Shown: positions 9,807 through 19,033 of the stretch, one piece after another
How the letters are laid out: the number at the start of each line of letters is the position of its first letter
How positions within the stretch are numbered: the stretch's first letter is position 1
Assembly (NCBI RefSeq): GCF_003172955.1
Contig: NZ_QGKR01000318.1
Span: 1-56,918, forward strand
Origin: Micromonospora acroterricola
GTDB taxonomy: Bacteria > Actinomycetota > Actinomycetes > Mycobacteriales > Micromonosporaceae
Direction: 5' to 3'
Length of the DNA: 56,918 nucleotides
Translations under genes and position numbers: made by a program
The notes under the pieces: generated by a model
What the model was told of the DNA's origin: nothing
Databases searched by the model: none
Seen by the model: the letters and a program-made list of their open reading frames with translations, nothing else

Positions 9807-12338
9807 TCAGGAAGCGCCGTCGGCGCGGAGCCGGAAGACGTTCGACTCCGCCGAGTCGCGCAGCGACCCGAGCACCGCCCCGATCTTGTCCGCGGGCATC
9901 GGCTTGAAGAAGTGGTATCCCTGCGCGGAGGTACAGCCCAGCTCGGCCAGGGCCAACCGCTGCTCGGCGGTCTCCACCCCCTCGGCCACCACCCGCAGCC
10001 CCAGCTCGTGGGCGAGGCCCACGGTGGTGCGCACGATGGCCGCCGCCTCCGGCGAGTCCGCCATCCGGATCACGAACGAGCGGTCGACCTTCAACTCGTC
10101 CACCGCGATGCGGGTCAGGAAGGTCAGCGAGGAGAACCCGGTGCCGAAGTCGTCCACCGCGAGCTGCACACCCATCGAGCGAAGCGTGGCCAGCACCTCG
10201 TCGATGACCTCCAGCTCGCTCATCACCACCGTCTCGGTGATCTCCAGGACGAGCCGGCGTGGCGGCACCTGGTGCCGGCGCAGCGCGTCGGCGATCTCCG
10301 CCGGCAGCCGGGGGTCGAGCAGGCTGCGCGCCGACAGGTTGACGGAGATCGGGACGTCCAGCCCCTCCCGGGCCCAGTCGGCGGCCACGCCGAGCGCCTT
10401 GTCCAGCACGTACCGGGTGAAGGTCCCGAGCTGCTCGCTGTTCTCCACCGGGCGGATGAAGTCGGCCGGGCCCAGCCAGCCGCGCCGGGGATGCCGCCAC
10501 CGGATCAACGCCTCGACGCCGGTGGGCGCACCGGTGGCCAGGTCGACCGCCGGCTGCAACGCCAGCACCAGCTGGTCGTCGACCTTCAGCGCCTCGCGCA
10601 GCTCGGCCAGCAGGGCGAGCTGGTCGGTGCTGGCCGCGTCGCGGGCGCTGTCGTACGCGGCGACACTGCCGCCACCCTCCTTGGCCTGGTACATCGCGAT
10701 GTCGGCGCGACGCAGCAGCTCGGTCAGGTCGGCGGTGCCGGCGTCGGCCACGACCACACCGACGGAGACCTCGATCGACATCCGTACCCCGGCCACCTCG
10801 GTCGGCGCGGCCAGCCGTTCGGCGATCTCCCGGGCTTGGCGCAGCGCGTGCGCCATCGGGGCGGCCCGGTCACCGAGCACCGGCACCGAGGTGAGCAGCA
10901 GCGCGAACTCGTCGCCACCGAGCCGGCCGAGCAGGTCGCCGGGGCGGACCAACGCGCTGAGCCGGTTCGCGGTCAGCCGCAGCAGCTGGTCGCCGGCGGC
11001 GTGCCCGAGGGTGTCGTTGACCTCCTTGAACTGGTTGATGTCCAGCAGCAGCAACGCCACCGGGTGATCGTGCGCGAGCTGCCGCAGCGACTGGTCGCCC
11101 TTGCTGAGCATGGCCGCCCGGTTGGCCAGCCCGGTGAGCGGGTCGTGGACCGCCTCGTACGACGACCGGGCGGTGACCAGCCGCAGCTCGCGGTGGGTCG
11201 CGGCGTCGTGCAGCGCGGCGGCTAGCGCGTCGCCGAACGCGGCCACCGCGTCGCGTTCCCGGGCGGTGGGCGGAGCGGAGCGGGGGAACCGGACCCGCAG
11301 CCGGCCGACCGGAGCGGCGCCCACCGACAGCGAACGGACCAGCTCGTGCTCGTCGGGTTCCGACCCGTCCGGCGGGCCCACCTCCCGGTCGACCAACTGG
11401 CCGCCGGCGTCACCCCGGTAGCGACGCCACCGGCCGTCGGCGCGGGCCACGTCCACGTCGACCAGCTCGGCGTTGAACAGCGTCAGCGCGCCGGTCACCG
11501 CCGCGCTGGCGACGCCCCGCTCGTCGAGCTGGTTGAGGGCCGCGGTGGCCTCGGCGAAGGCTCGCCACGTCCGGCGTTCCTGGTCGGCGCGCAGCCGGAA
11601 GCGGTAGGTCTGCTGGAGCAGCCACAGCAACGGCGGGAGCAGCAGCAGCCAGCGCGCGTCCAGCTCCAGCAACGCGACCACCACCAGGCCGACCGCCACG
11701 TTGCCGACGAACATCAGCAGCTTGCCGCGCAGCGCGGCGAGCAGCGGCGGCCCGATCGGCAGCCCGTGCCGCAGGCCCAACGTCACCCCGCTGAGCCAGG
11801 CGGTCACCAGGAGGTACGTCACCGAGCCCACGATCACGGCCAACGCCAGCATCGGGGTGGGCCGGGCGAGCAGCGGATGCCCCAGCGCGGTTGCCACGGA
11901 CACGGCCAGCGCCGCCGCGGCGGCCAGCGACGCGGCGATCCGGACGATCTCCAGCACGGGACGGCGGTCGTTGTGCAGCGAGAGCACCGTCCAGGCCAGC
12001 CCGGCGCCGAGCAGGGTGGCCGACGGCAGCCAGCCGGCCGGGGCCAGGTAGAGACAGACGATCAACGCCGCCTCGCCCCAGGTGATGCTGACCATGCCGG
12101 CTGCCGAGCGGAACCGCAGCCGGGCGAACTGGGCGACGGCGACGACCGCGACGGCGATGCCGAAGCGCGCCGGACCGCCCAGCGGGTCGTCGGACGGCAA
12201 CCTCGCCGGGAGGGCCAGCCCCACCCCGGCGGCGACGAGGGCGGTCAGCGTCACGGCGGCGGTGAGGACGAGCAACCGGGCAGGTGTGCCGCGCACCCCG
12301 AGCCGGTCGAACGGCTCGGCGGCCGGACCGGAGGTCAT
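9807..12338 (-). CDS. Membrane-bound GGDEF-EAL bifunctional cyclic-di-GMP regulator
   Basis: The 843-residue protein has about seven transmembrane helices in the first 240 residues, then a GAF-like linker, a GGDEF domain with an intact LGGDEF motif near residue 472, and an EAL domain with intact GVEALIRW near residue 607. Further EAL signatures (ITETVVM, VDDFGTGFSSL, KVDRSFV, VAEGVETAEQ) are present, so both cyclase and phosphodiesterase chemistry look possible. In actinomycetes c-di-GMP controls development, for example through BldD. The ATG at 12338 has a strong GGGGGAGG SD. The gene stands alone on the minus strand; what the membrane sensor detects cannot be told from the sequence. Confidence 0.95.
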   Translation of the reverse strand: MTSGPAAEPFDRLGVRGTPARLLVLTAAVTLTALVAAGVGLALPARLPSDDPLGGPARFGIAVAVVAVAQFARLRFRSAAGMVSITWGEAALIVCLYLAPAGWLPSATLLGAGLAWTVLSLHNDRRPVLEIVRIAASLAAAAALAVSVATALGHPLLARPTPMLALAVIVGSVTYLLVTAWLSGVTLGLRHGLPIGPPLLAALRGKLLMFVGNVAVGLVVVALLELDARWLLLLPPLLWLLQQTYRFRLRADQERRTWRAFAEATAALNQLDERGVASAAVTGALTLFNAELVDVDVARADGRWRRYRGDAGGQLVDREVGPPDGSEPDEHELVRSLSVGAAPVGRLRVRFPRSAPPTARERDAVAAFGDALAAALHDAATHRELRLVTARSSYEAVHDPLTGLANRAAMLSKGDQSLRQLAHDHPVALLLLDINQFKEVNDTLGHAAGDQLLRLTANRLSALVRPGDLLGRLGGDEFALLLTSVPVLGDRAAPMAHALRQAREIAERLAAPTEVAGVRMSIEVSVGVVVADAGTADLTELLRRADIAMYQAKEGGGSVAAYDSARDAASTDQLALLAELREALKVDDQLVLALQPAVDLATGAPTGVEALIRWRHPRRGWLGPADFIRPVENSEQLGTFTRYVLDKALGVAADWAREGLDVPISVNLSARSLLDPRLPAEIADALRRHQVPPRRLVLEITETVVMSELEVIDEVLATLRSMGVQLAVDDFGTGFSSLTFLTRIAVDELKVDRSFVIRMADSPEAAAIVRTTVGLAHELGLRVVAEGVETAEQRLALAELGCTSAQGYHFFKPMPADKIGAVLGSLRDSAESNVFRLRADGAS

Positions 12339-12464
12339 CGACCTCCCCCGTCAGCCGACCGACCGACGACGATACGGCGGGCGGCCGGTGCTGTGACGGT
12401 CATCGGCGCCCCCTCCCGCGCACGGCTCGGGGACTTTTGGTCCCCCCGGCGGAAGGCTAAGCCA

Positions 12465-12500
12465 AACCGGGTGGTCGCAACAGGGGGCGACCACCCGGTT
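12465..12500 (-). terminator. Terminator hairpin downstream of the mca operon
   Basis: Perfect 14-bp inverted arms (AACCGGGTGGTCGC at 12465-12478 and its complement at 12487-12500) enclose an 8-nt loop. It lies 20 bp past the stop of the 12521-12814 gene and upstream of the GGDEF-EAL gene. Confidence 0.8.
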
Positions 12501-12520
12501 CGACGTGAATCATGCGCGGA

Positions 12521-12814
12521 CTACCCGTTCCGGTGCTGCTGGTGCCCATTGGGAGCGGGCGTGGAGGAATCACGCGCTCCGGTCCCGTCTGTCGGATCGA
12601 CGACTGCCCCTTCGGCCCTGGTCGGGTCGGTCGGCTGCGTCTGCTGCGGGAACCGGTCGGGCAACCGGCGCAGCCGGGCGTTCATGTTGCGGATCAGCAG
12701 GATGGTCGCGGTGGCCAGCACCAGGATGAGGAAGAGACCCATCGGACCGGCCAGGCCACCCGTGCGGGTGTCCCCGAAGTTGTTCTCCGCGAGCACCTGG
12801 GAAGCGGTCAGCAT
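12521..12814 (-). CDS. Small single-span membrane protein downstream of mca
   Basis: The 97-residue protein has one clear transmembrane helix at about residues 25-42 (PMGLFLILVLATATILLI), followed by a basic stop-transfer segment RNMNARLRRLP and a Pro/Thr/Gln-rich, probably disordered tail. The ATG follows a CGGAGGA SD. It starts 48 bp after the mca stop, so it is likely the second gene of that operon. Small membrane proteins next to mca occur in other actinomycetes, but I know of no assigned function. Confidence 0.85.
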   Translation of the reverse strand: MLTASQVLAENNFGDTRTGGLAGPMGLFLILVLATATILLIRNMNARLRRLPDRFPQQTQPTDPTRAEGAVVDPTDGTGARDSSTPAPNGHQQHRNG

Positions 12815-12862
12815 GGCGTTCCTCCGATGTGCGACTGCCTACCAGGGTAGCTCCGCGCGGAA

Positions 12863-13744
12863 TCAGCGCGCGTGCGCCGTCTCCCGCACTCCCGCGAAGA
12901 GGTCGGACTCGGGCATCGGGCTGTCGACCATCGAACGGGCCAGCTCGAAGTCCTCCGTCGGCCAGGCGCGCCGCTGCAGCTCCATGGGCACGTGGAACCA
13001 GAAGCCGTCCGGGTCGACCTGGGTGGCGTGGGCGCGCAGGGCGTCGTCGCGGACCGGGAAGTATTCGGCGCACTCCACGCGGGTGGTGATGCGCGGGCCC
13101 TTGTCGGGCCGCTCCTCCCAGCGCTTGAGCCACTCCTCGTAGGGCGATTCGAGGCCGGCCGCGAGCATGCCCTCGTGCAGCGCCATGATCTTGGCCTTGG
13201 AGAAGCCGATGTCGTAGTAGAGCTTCAGCGGCTGCCACGGGGCGCCCAGCTCCGGGTAGCGCTCCGGGTCGCCGGCGGCCTCGAACGCGGCCACGCTCAC
13301 CCTGTGGCACATGATGTGGTCGGGGTGCGGGTAGCCCCCCTCCTCGTCGTACGTGGTGACGACGTGCGGGCGGAACTCGCGCATGAGCCGCACCAGCGGG
13401 CCGGCGGCCACCTCGACGTCCTGGAGGGCGAAGCAGCCCTCGGGCAGCGGCGGCAGCGGGTCGCCCTCGGGCAGCCCCGAGTCGACGAAGCCGAGCCAGG
13501 CCTGCTCGACGCCGAGGATCGCCCGGGCGGCGTCCATCTCGGCACGCCGGATGTCGGCGATGTTGGCCCACACGTCGGGCCGGTCGAGCTTGGGGTTGAG
13601 CACGCTGCCGCGCTCACCGCCGGTGCACGTCACGACCAGGACGTCCACCCCCTCGGCGACGTACTTCGCCATGGTCGCCGCGCCCTTGCTCGACTCGTCG
13701 TCCGGATGGGCGTGGACGGCCATGAGACGCAGTTGCTCTGCCAA
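12863..13744 (-). CDS. mca: Mycothiol S-conjugate amidase Mca
   Basis: Mca cleaves mycothiol S-conjugates to a mercapturic acid and GlcN-Ins, so it detoxifies electrophiles in mycothiol-using actinobacteria. The 293-residue length is typical. The LmbE-like zinc motif AHPDDE is at residues 12-17, and the second metal-binding motif HPDHIMCH is in the centre. The Mca-type sequence around [11 protein letters not shown] and the C-terminal region [14 protein letters not shown] favour Mca over the paralogue MshB. The start is a TTG at 13744, chosen because GAGGAG lies 8 nt upstream. Its presence places the organism among mycothiol producers. Confidence 0.95.
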   Translation of the reverse strand: MAEQLRLMAVHAHPDDESSKGAATMAKYVAEGVDVLVVTCTGGERGSVLNPKLDRPDVWANIADIRRAEMDAARAILGVEQAWLGFVDSGLPEGDPLPPLPEGCFALQDVEVAAGPLVRLMREFRPHVVTTYDEEGGYPHPDHIMCHRVSVAAFEAAGDPERYPELGAPWQPLKLYYDIGFSKAKIMALHEGMLAAGLESPYEEWLKRWEERPDKGPRITTRVECAEYFPVRDDALRAHATQVDPDGFWFHVPMELQRRAWPTEDFELARSMVDSPMPESDLFAGVRETAHAR

Positions 13745-13941
13745 CTTCGGCGCTCCTCGTCTGTGCCGGACGGTGGACCCGACCGGGCTCGACCGGCTGA
13801 CCTGCCGGGATCCTCCGCACCCCGTCGCCGGTTGGCGCCACGGGGCCCGACCTGCCGTTCCTGCCGTCGGGCCGGGCTGGGAGGATGGACTCTGTCATTC
13901 TTGCCGATGCCGCCGACAACAACGCCAGGAGATACCCGCCG

Positions 13942-14382
13942 GTGACCGAGACGCACGCCACAATTTCACCGGGTGCGCCAGTTTTTCCGGCTGGCCGCTA
14001 CGGCCGGCGCCGGGCGCCCGGCGGACGGGGCCGCCGCACGCTGCTGGCCGCGCTGGCGCTCGTGGCGCTGCTGGGAACGCTGACCCTGATCTCGTTCCGG
14101 CTGTACCAGCAGTACGGCGACCCGGTCTACGACGCCCAGGTAATCACCTACACGGACATCACGGACAACCAGGTGCTGCTCGAGTTCCGGGTGACCGTAC
14201 CTCCGGGCGGATCGGCGGTCTGCGCGCTGCGTGCCCGCGACCGGGCCGGCGCCGAGGTGGCCCGCGAGGAGGTCACGGTGACCGCCGGGCCGGGCGACCG
14301 GCACGTCACCACCCGGCACCGCCTGGCGACGACCGCGCGGCCGTTCATCGGCGAGGTGCTGCGCTGCCGAGCCCCGGCCTGA
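13942..14382 (+). CDS. DUF4307 single-span membrane protein
   Basis: A GTG at 13942 preceded by CCAGGAG gives 146 residues; an in-frame ATG at 13885 would add 19 residues without a clear SD. After a basic Arg/Gly-rich stretch there is one transmembrane helix (LLAALALVALLGTLTLISF). An extracytoplasmic beta-rich domain of about 90 residues follows, matching the actinobacterial DUF4307 family found next to mca and greA. The function is unknown. It is divergent from mca, with about 200 bp between them, and lies upstream of greA in the same direction. Confidence 0.85.
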   Translation: MTETHATISPGAPVFPAGRYGRRRAPGGRGRRTLLAALALVALLGTLTLISFRLYQQYGDPVYDAQVITYTDITDNQVLLEFRVTVPPGGSAVCALRARDRAGAEVAREEVTVTAGPGDRHVTTRHRLATTARPFIGEVLRCRAPA

Positions 14383-14549
14383 CCTGCGGGAACGCACCGC
14401 GGCAGACCGCCGCGGAGGTCCCGTGGGGGCACCTACTCGCGGTGTCGGATGCGGACACCAGCGGTGATCACCGACACCCTGTGTCGTACCGCACTGGTAA
14501 CTTGGTAGTTCACCTGTCAGCCAGCCACGCACAACTGAGGAGAACGCCT

Positions 14550-15047
14550 GTGTCCACTGGCAACGAGGCGCCCGCAACCTGGCTGTCCCAGGACGCGTAC
14601 GACCGCCTCCAGGCGGAGCTCGACGAGCACATCGCCAACCGCCCGGCGATCGCCGCGGAGATCAACGCGCGGCGAGAGGAGGGCGACCTGCGGGAGAACG
14701 GCGGCTACCACGCCGCGCGCGAGGAGCAGGGCAAGGCCGAGGGCCGCATCCGCTACCTGCAGGAGCTGCTGCGCACCGCCAAGGTCGGCGAGGCGCCGAC
14801 GGCGGACGTGGTGTCGCCCGGCATGGTGGTGACGATCTACTTCGACGACGACACCGAGGACACCGAGACCTTCCTGCTCGGCTCCCGGGAGATCGCGTCC
14901 ACCACCGACCTGACCGTCTACAGCCCCGAGTCGGCGCTGGGCAAGGCGATCCTGGGCGGTCGGCCCGGCCAGACCTGCACCTACACGGCGCCGAGCGGCG
15001 CCGACATCAAGGTGACCGTGGTCGGCTTCGAGCCGTTCTCCGGCTGA
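14550..15047 (+). CDS. greA: Transcription elongation factor GreA
   Basis: GreA stimulates RNA cleavage by backtracked RNA polymerase. The GTG at 14550 follows CTGAGGAGAA and gives 165 residues, the actinobacterial length. The N-terminal coiled coil carries the tip motif EGDLRENGGYH with acidic residues needed for cleavage stimulation. The C-terminal FKBP-like domain ends in IKVTVVGFEPFSG. A possible -10 (TAACTT, 14498-14503) lies upstream, with an imperfect GGTGTCGG/CCGACACC inverted repeat before it. A strong hairpin follows the gene, shared with the convergent ilvA. Confidence 0.96.
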   Translation: MSTGNEAPATWLSQDAYDRLQAELDEHIANRPAIAAEINARREEGDLRENGGYHAAREEQGKAEGRIRYLQELLRTAKVGEAPTADVVSPGMVVTIYFDDDTEDTETFLLGSREIASTTDLTVYSPESALGKAILGGRPGQTCTYTAPSGADIKVTVVGFEPFSG

Positions 15048-15084
15048 CCGCGGCCGGCGCACCACCTCTCAGGCGCACCGCCGT

Positions 15085-15116
15085 CGAGGCGTGACACCTG
15101 CGCGTGTCACGCCTCG
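15085..15116. terminator. Bidirectional terminator between greA and ilvA
   Basis: A perfect 13-bp stem (15085-15097 with 15104-15116) encloses a 6-nt loop CTGCGC. It lies between convergent genes and contains the ilvA stop codon (15107-15109), so the last ilvA codons form one arm. Confidence 0.8.
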
Positions 15117-16327
15117 GCGGCGAAGACCACCTGATAGCCGCTGGCCCGCAGGGCACTGATCAGCGTGTCCGAGTGCTCCACGCCCCGGGTCTCCACCGAC
15201 AGCGCCACCTCCACCTCACCGAGGCTCAGGTGCGGGTTGGCCCGCTGGTGTTCCACGTCCACCACGTTGGCCCGGTGCTCGGCGATCTGGCTGAGCAGCG
15301 AGGCGAGCTGCCCGGGCCGGTCCGAGCAGCGCACCGTCACCCGCAGGTAGCGACCCGCGGCGGCCAGACCGTGCTCGATCACCCGCATCATCAGCAGCGG
15401 GTCGATGTTGCCGCCGGAGAGCACCGCGACCACCGGGGTCTCCACCTCCACGACACCGGCCAGCAGCGCGGCCACGCCGACCGCGCCGGCCGGCTCGACC
15501 ACCTGCTTGCCGCGCTCCAGCAGCATCAGCAGAGCCCGGGAGATGTCCTCCTCGGAGACCGTGACGATCTGGTCGACCAGCTTGCGGACGTGGTTGAAGG
15601 TGATCTCCCCCGGCCGGCCGACCGCGATGCCGTCCGCGATGGTGGAGAAGGCGGGCAACCGGACCGGCTCCCCGGCCACCAGGGAGGGCGGGAAGGCCGC
15701 CGCCCCGGCCGCCTGCACACCGATGATCCGGACGTCCGGTCGCAGGGCCTTGGCGGCCACCGCCATGCCCGAGATCAGACCGCCACCACCCACGCCGGTG
15801 ATGATGGTCCGCACGTCCGGGCACTGTTCGAGGATCTCCAGCGCCACCGTGCCCTGGCCGGCGATCACATCCGGGTGGTCGAACGGGTGGATCAGCACCG
15901 CGCCGGTGCGCTCGGCGTACGTGTGCGCGGCGACCAACGCCTCGTCGACCGTGTTGCCGGCCAACTCGACCTGCGCGCCGTACCCCTTGGTGGCGGCCAC
16001 CTTCGGCAGCGGCGCGTTGACCGGCATGAAGACCGTGGCGTGGGTGCCCACCAGGCCGGCGGCCAGCGCCACGCCCTGCGCGTGGTTGCCCGCGCTCGCC
16101 GCGACCACGCCGCGCTCCCGCTCCGCCGCCGACAGCCGGGAGATCCGCACGTACGCGCCGCGGACCTTGTACGAGCCGGCCCGCTGCACGTTCTCGCACT
16201 TCAGCCAGGTCGGCCCGCCCAGTGCCGCGCTCAGCGGCCGGGAGGGCTCCAGCGGGGTGGTCCGGGTGACGCCGGCGAGCAGTTCCCGTGCGGCCCGCAC
16301 GTCGTCGAGACCCACCAGTTCCGTCAT
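15107..16327 (-). CDS. ilvA: Threonine ammonia-lyase (threonine dehydratase)
   Basis: This PLP enzyme deaminates threonine to 2-oxobutanoate, the first step toward isoleucine. The 406-residue form carries the PLP lysine in QRAGSYKVRGA (K54), the phosphate-binding loop GVGGGGLISG and a C-terminal ACT-type domain (about residues 330-406, YLRVTVRCSDRPGQL onward). The single ACT domain and length match the tdcB/actinobacterial ilvA form rather than the long two-ACT E. coli IlvA. The ATG at 16327 is 74 bp from the amidase stop, so it may be read with metB and the amidase. Confidence 0.94.
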   Translation of the reverse strand: MTELVGLDDVRAARELLAGVTRTTPLEPSRPLSAALGGPTWLKCENVQRAGSYKVRGAYVRISRLSAAERERGVVAASAGNHAQGVALAAGLVGTHATVFMPVNAPLPKVAATKGYGAQVELAGNTVDEALVAAHTYAERTGAVLIHPFDHPDVIAGQGTVALEILEQCPDVRTIITGVGGGGLISGMAVAAKALRPDVRIIGVQAAGAAAFPPSLVAGEPVRLPAFSTIADGIAVGRPGEITFNHVRKLVDQIVTVSEEDISRALLMLLERGKQVVEPAGAVGVAALLAGVVEVETPVVAVLSGGNIDPLLMMRVIEHGLAAAGRYLRVTVRCSDRPGQLASLLSQIAEHRANVVDVEHQRANPHLSLGEVEVALSVETRGVEHSDTLISALRASGYQVVFAAEA

Positions 16328-16401
16328 GCCCCGATCGTGCCACCCGCTCCCGGCACCCCCTGCGGCGACACCGGGGTCGCCACGGCGCACGCCGTGGACG
16401 G

Positions 16402-17811
16402 TCATGCGGTGGCCGGCGTCCCCGTTCCGACGCGGGGGTAGCCGGGGGCGTGCCGGGACCACGGGGCGGCCATCTCGAACTGGCCCGCGACGCCGAGCAG
16501 GAGCAGCTCCGAGCCGGGCGGACCGACCAGCTGCACGGCGACGGGCAGCCCGTCCGGGCGGCGACCCACCGGCACCACGATCGCCGGCAGGCCGGCGATG
16601 TTCCACGGGGCCGCGTACGGCGCGTACCGGATGTTCGCCGTCATGTTGGCCCGCCAGGACCGGTCGGCCCAGCGCGCGGCCTCGGGCGGCACGCTGGCCA
16701 GCGCCGGGGTGAGCAGCAGGTCGACGGAGTGGTCGGTGAAGAAGTCGGTCGAGCGCTGCCGCCAGGCGGCCCGGTCGGCCTCCCGGACGTAGCCGCGGCG
16801 CTGCGCCCACTCGCCCAGCGCCACGTGCCGCCGGGTACGCCGTTGCAGGTCGCGCCGGTCCAGCCCGGCGGCCCGGACGTCGGCGGCAGCGGCGGCGAAC
16901 CAGGTGGCGATGCCCTGCAGGCCGAGCGAGGTGGGATAGACCGGGTCGGCCGGCACGGTGTCGTGCCCGGCGGCGGCGAGCAGCCGGCCGGCGGCGGCGA
17001 CCGCGTCCCGGTTGGGCGCGTCCGGCGAGACACCCCGCACCGGGGAGCGCAGCGAGACGCCCACCCGCAGCCGCTGCGGCGGCACCAGCTTCTCCGGTCG
17101 CCGACCGGCGAGCACCGAGAAGCCGGCCGCCGCGTCGGCCACCGTGGTGGTCAACATGCCGTGCTCGGTGAGGCCGAACCAGTCGTCCGCGCCGAGCTGG
17201 CAGGGGACCACGCCCCGGCCGGGCTTGAGCCCGACCAGACCACAGCAGGCCGCCGGGATCCGGATCGAGCCGAGGCCGTCGTTGCCGTGCGCGATCGGCA
17301 CCAGCCCGGCGGCCACCGCGGCGGCGGCGCCGCCGGAGGAACCGCCGGGGGTACGCGCCCTGTCCCACGGATTCCGGGTCACCGCGCTGCTGTCGTCGGT
17401 CAGCGCCCACAGCCCCAGCTCGGGCATCCGGGTCACGCCGAGGATCACCGCACCGGCGCCGCGCAGGCGGCGGACCACCTCGTGGTCGGCCTCCGCGACG
17501 ACGGTGCGTACGGCGGCCGACCCGTTCCAGGTGGGCAGGCCGGCGACAGGCGTGTTCTCCTTCACCGCTATCGGCACCCCGGCCAGCGGCAGGTTGGCGA
17601 GGTCCTCCTGCTCGTCGACCTTCTCCGCCTCGGTGATCGCCTCGCCGCCGCGCACGGCGCGGAACGCGGCCAGCTCGCCGTCGGCGCGCGCGATGTGTTC
17701 GAGGTGGTCGGCGACGACCTGGGTGGCCGAGATGTCGCCCCTGCGTACGCCCCGGGCGATCTGCTTGGCGGTCGCCCCGACCCAGGTCGCCATGATGTCC
17801 TGCACGGCCAT
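16402..17811 (-). CDS. Amidase (amidase signature family)
   Basis: The 469-residue protein has the amidase-signature Ser-cisSer-Lys elements. The catalytic lysine is in GVPIAVKENTPV (about residue 84). The Gly/Ser-rich signature RTPGGSSGGAAAAVAAG and the ARTPG-GLGSIRIPAACCG continuation supply the serines. The substrate is not predictable; it is not part of a gatCAB cluster, so GatA is unlikely. The annotated ATG abuts GGGGAGG, so the GTG two codons later (17805), at proper SD spacing, may be the true start. It follows metB by 12 bp, probably in one operon. Confidence 0.92.
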   Translation of the reverse strand: MAVQDIMATWVGATAKQIARGVRRGDISATQVVADHLEHIARADGELAAFRAVRGGEAITEAEKVDEQEDLANLPLAGVPIAVKENTPVAGLPTWNGSAAVRTVVAEADHEVVRRLRGAGAVILGVTRMPELGLWALTDDSSAVTRNPWDRARTPGGSSGGAAAAVAAGLVPIAHGNDGLGSIRIPAACCGLVGLKPGRGVVPCQLGADDWFGLTEHGMLTTTVADAAAGFSVLAGRRPEKLVPPQRLRVGVSLRSPVRGVSPDAPNRDAVAAAGRLLAAAGHDTVPADPVYPTSLGLQGIATWFAAAAADVRAAGLDRRDLQRRTRRHVALGEWAQRRGYVREADRAAWRQRSTDFFTDHSVDLLLTPALASVPPEAARWADRSWRANMTANIRYAPYAAPWNIAGLPAIVVPVGRRPDGLPVAVQLVGPPGSELLLLGVAGQFEMAAPWSRHAPGYPRVGTGTPATA

Positions 17812-17823
17812 CCTCCCCAGCGG

Positions 17824-18966
17824 TCAGCCCAGTGCCTGCTCCAGATCGGCGAGCAGGTCGTCGACCGTCTCGATGCCGACAGACAGTCGCACGAGATCGC
17901 CGGGAACTTCAAGCGGCGAGCCGGCAGCACTTGCGTGTGTCATCCGACCCGGGTGCTCGATCAGGGACTCCACCCCGCCCAGCGACTCGGCGAGCACGAA
18001 GAGCTTGGCCCGGTTGCAGATCTCCACCGCGTGGTCCTCGCCGCCGGCCGCCCGGAAGGAGATCATCCCGCCGAACCGGCGCATCTGCTTGGCGGCCACC
18101 TCGTGACCGGGGTGCGAGGGCAGACCCGGGTAGAGCACCTGGGCCACCTTGGCGTGCCCCTCCAGGTATCCGGCGAGGCGCTCGGCGTTGTCGCAGTGCC
18201 GGTCCATCCGGACCCCGAGGGTCTTGATGCCGCGCAGGGTGAGCCAGGCGTCGAACGGCCCGTTGATCGCGCCCATGGCGTTCTGGTGGTAGCGCAGCTC
18301 CTCGCCGAGCGCGGCGTCGGCGACGACGAGCGCGCCACCCACCACGTCGGAGTGCCCGCCGATGTACTTGGTGGTGGAGTGCACCACCACGTCCGCGCCG
18401 TGCGCGATCGGCTGCTGGAGGTAGGGCGAGGCGAAGGTGTTGTCGACCACCAGCAGCGCGCCCGCGTCGTGCGCCACGCCGGCCAGGGCCGCGATGTCGG
18501 CGATGCCGAGCAGCGGATTGGTCGGGGTCTCCACCCAGACGATCTTCGTACGGCCCGGTTGCACGGCGGCTCGGACGGCGGCCGGGTCGGAGACCTTGGC
18601 CGGGCTGAACTCCAGACCCCACCGCTGGGCGACCCGGGCGAAGAGCCGGTACGTGCCGCCGTACGCGTCGTCCGGGATCACCACGTGGTCGCCGGGCTGG
18701 CAGACGGCCCGCAGCAGGGTGTCCTCGGCCGCCAGGCCGCTGGCGAAGGCGAGCCCGACCGGCCCGCCCTCGAGCGCGGCCAGGCACTCCTGGAGCGCGT
18801 CGCGGGTCGGGTTGCCGGAACGGCTGTACTCGTACCCCAGCCGGGGCGCTCCGACGGCGTCCTGGGCGTACGTGCTGGTCTGGTAGATCGGTGGGATCAC
18901 CGCGCCGGTGCGGGCCTCAGGGTCCTGACCGGCGTGGATGGCGAGCGTCTCGAAGCCGTGGTTCAT
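17824..18966 (-). CDS. metB: Cystathionine gamma-synthase (Cys/Met metabolism PLP enzyme)
   Basis: The enzyme joins an activated homoserine with cysteine to give cystathionine in methionine synthesis; related lyases run the reverse chemistry. The 380-residue protein has YEYSRSGNPTR, the PLP lysine in HSTTKYIGGHSDVVGG (K200) and the C-terminal SLGGVESLIEHP region typical of gamma-family enzymes. Gamma-synthase is favoured by resemblance to actinobacterial MetB, but gamma-lyase activity cannot be excluded. The cbs gene at 23-24.5 kb would supply the other half of transsulfuration. The ATG at 18966 has a TAGCCT box 7 nt upstream and no SD, suggesting leaderless expression. Confidence 0.9.
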   Translation of the reverse strand: MNHGFETLAIHAGQDPEARTGAVIPPIYQTSTYAQDAVGAPRLGYEYSRSGNPTRDALQECLAALEGGPVGLAFASGLAAEDTLLRAVCQPGDHVVIPDDAYGGTYRLFARVAQRWGLEFSPAKVSDPAAVRAAVQPGRTKIVWVETPTNPLLGIADIAALAGVAHDAGALLVVDNTFASPYLQQPIAHGADVVVHSTTKYIGGHSDVVGGALVVADAALGEELRYHQNAMGAINGPFDAWLTLRGIKTLGVRMDRHCDNAERLAGYLEGHAKVAQVLYPGLPSHPGHEVAAKQMRRFGGMISFRAAGGEDHAVEICNRAKLFVLAESLGGVESLIEHPGRMTHASAAGSPLEVPGDLVRLSVGIETVDDLLADLEQALG

Positions 18967-18973
18967 TCTGGTG

Positions 18974-18979
18974 AGGCTA
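18974..18979 (-). promoter_or_regulatory. Putative leaderless -10 box for metB
   Basis: TAGCCT on the minus strand ends 7 nt before the metB ATG. The divergent HIT gene has an identical TAGCCT at the same type of spacing on the other strand. Confidence 0.45.
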
Positions 18980-19021
18980 GTGCCCCGCCCGGCGGTGTGG
19001 GGCGTGGCCGGCCAGCGGGCA

Positions 19022-19027
19022 TAGCCT
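19022..19027 (+). promoter_or_regulatory. Putative leaderless -10 box for the HIT gene
   Basis: TAGCCT lies 6 nt before the ATG at 19034 with no room for an SD. It mirrors the metB box in a 67-bp divergent intergenic region. Confidence 0.45.
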
Positions 19028-19033
19028 GGGCCG

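Noticed and set aside
13885..13941. Longer N-terminus for the DUF4307 protein from ATG 13885
   Set aside because: No SD upstream, while the GTG at 13942 has AGGAG at workable spacing.
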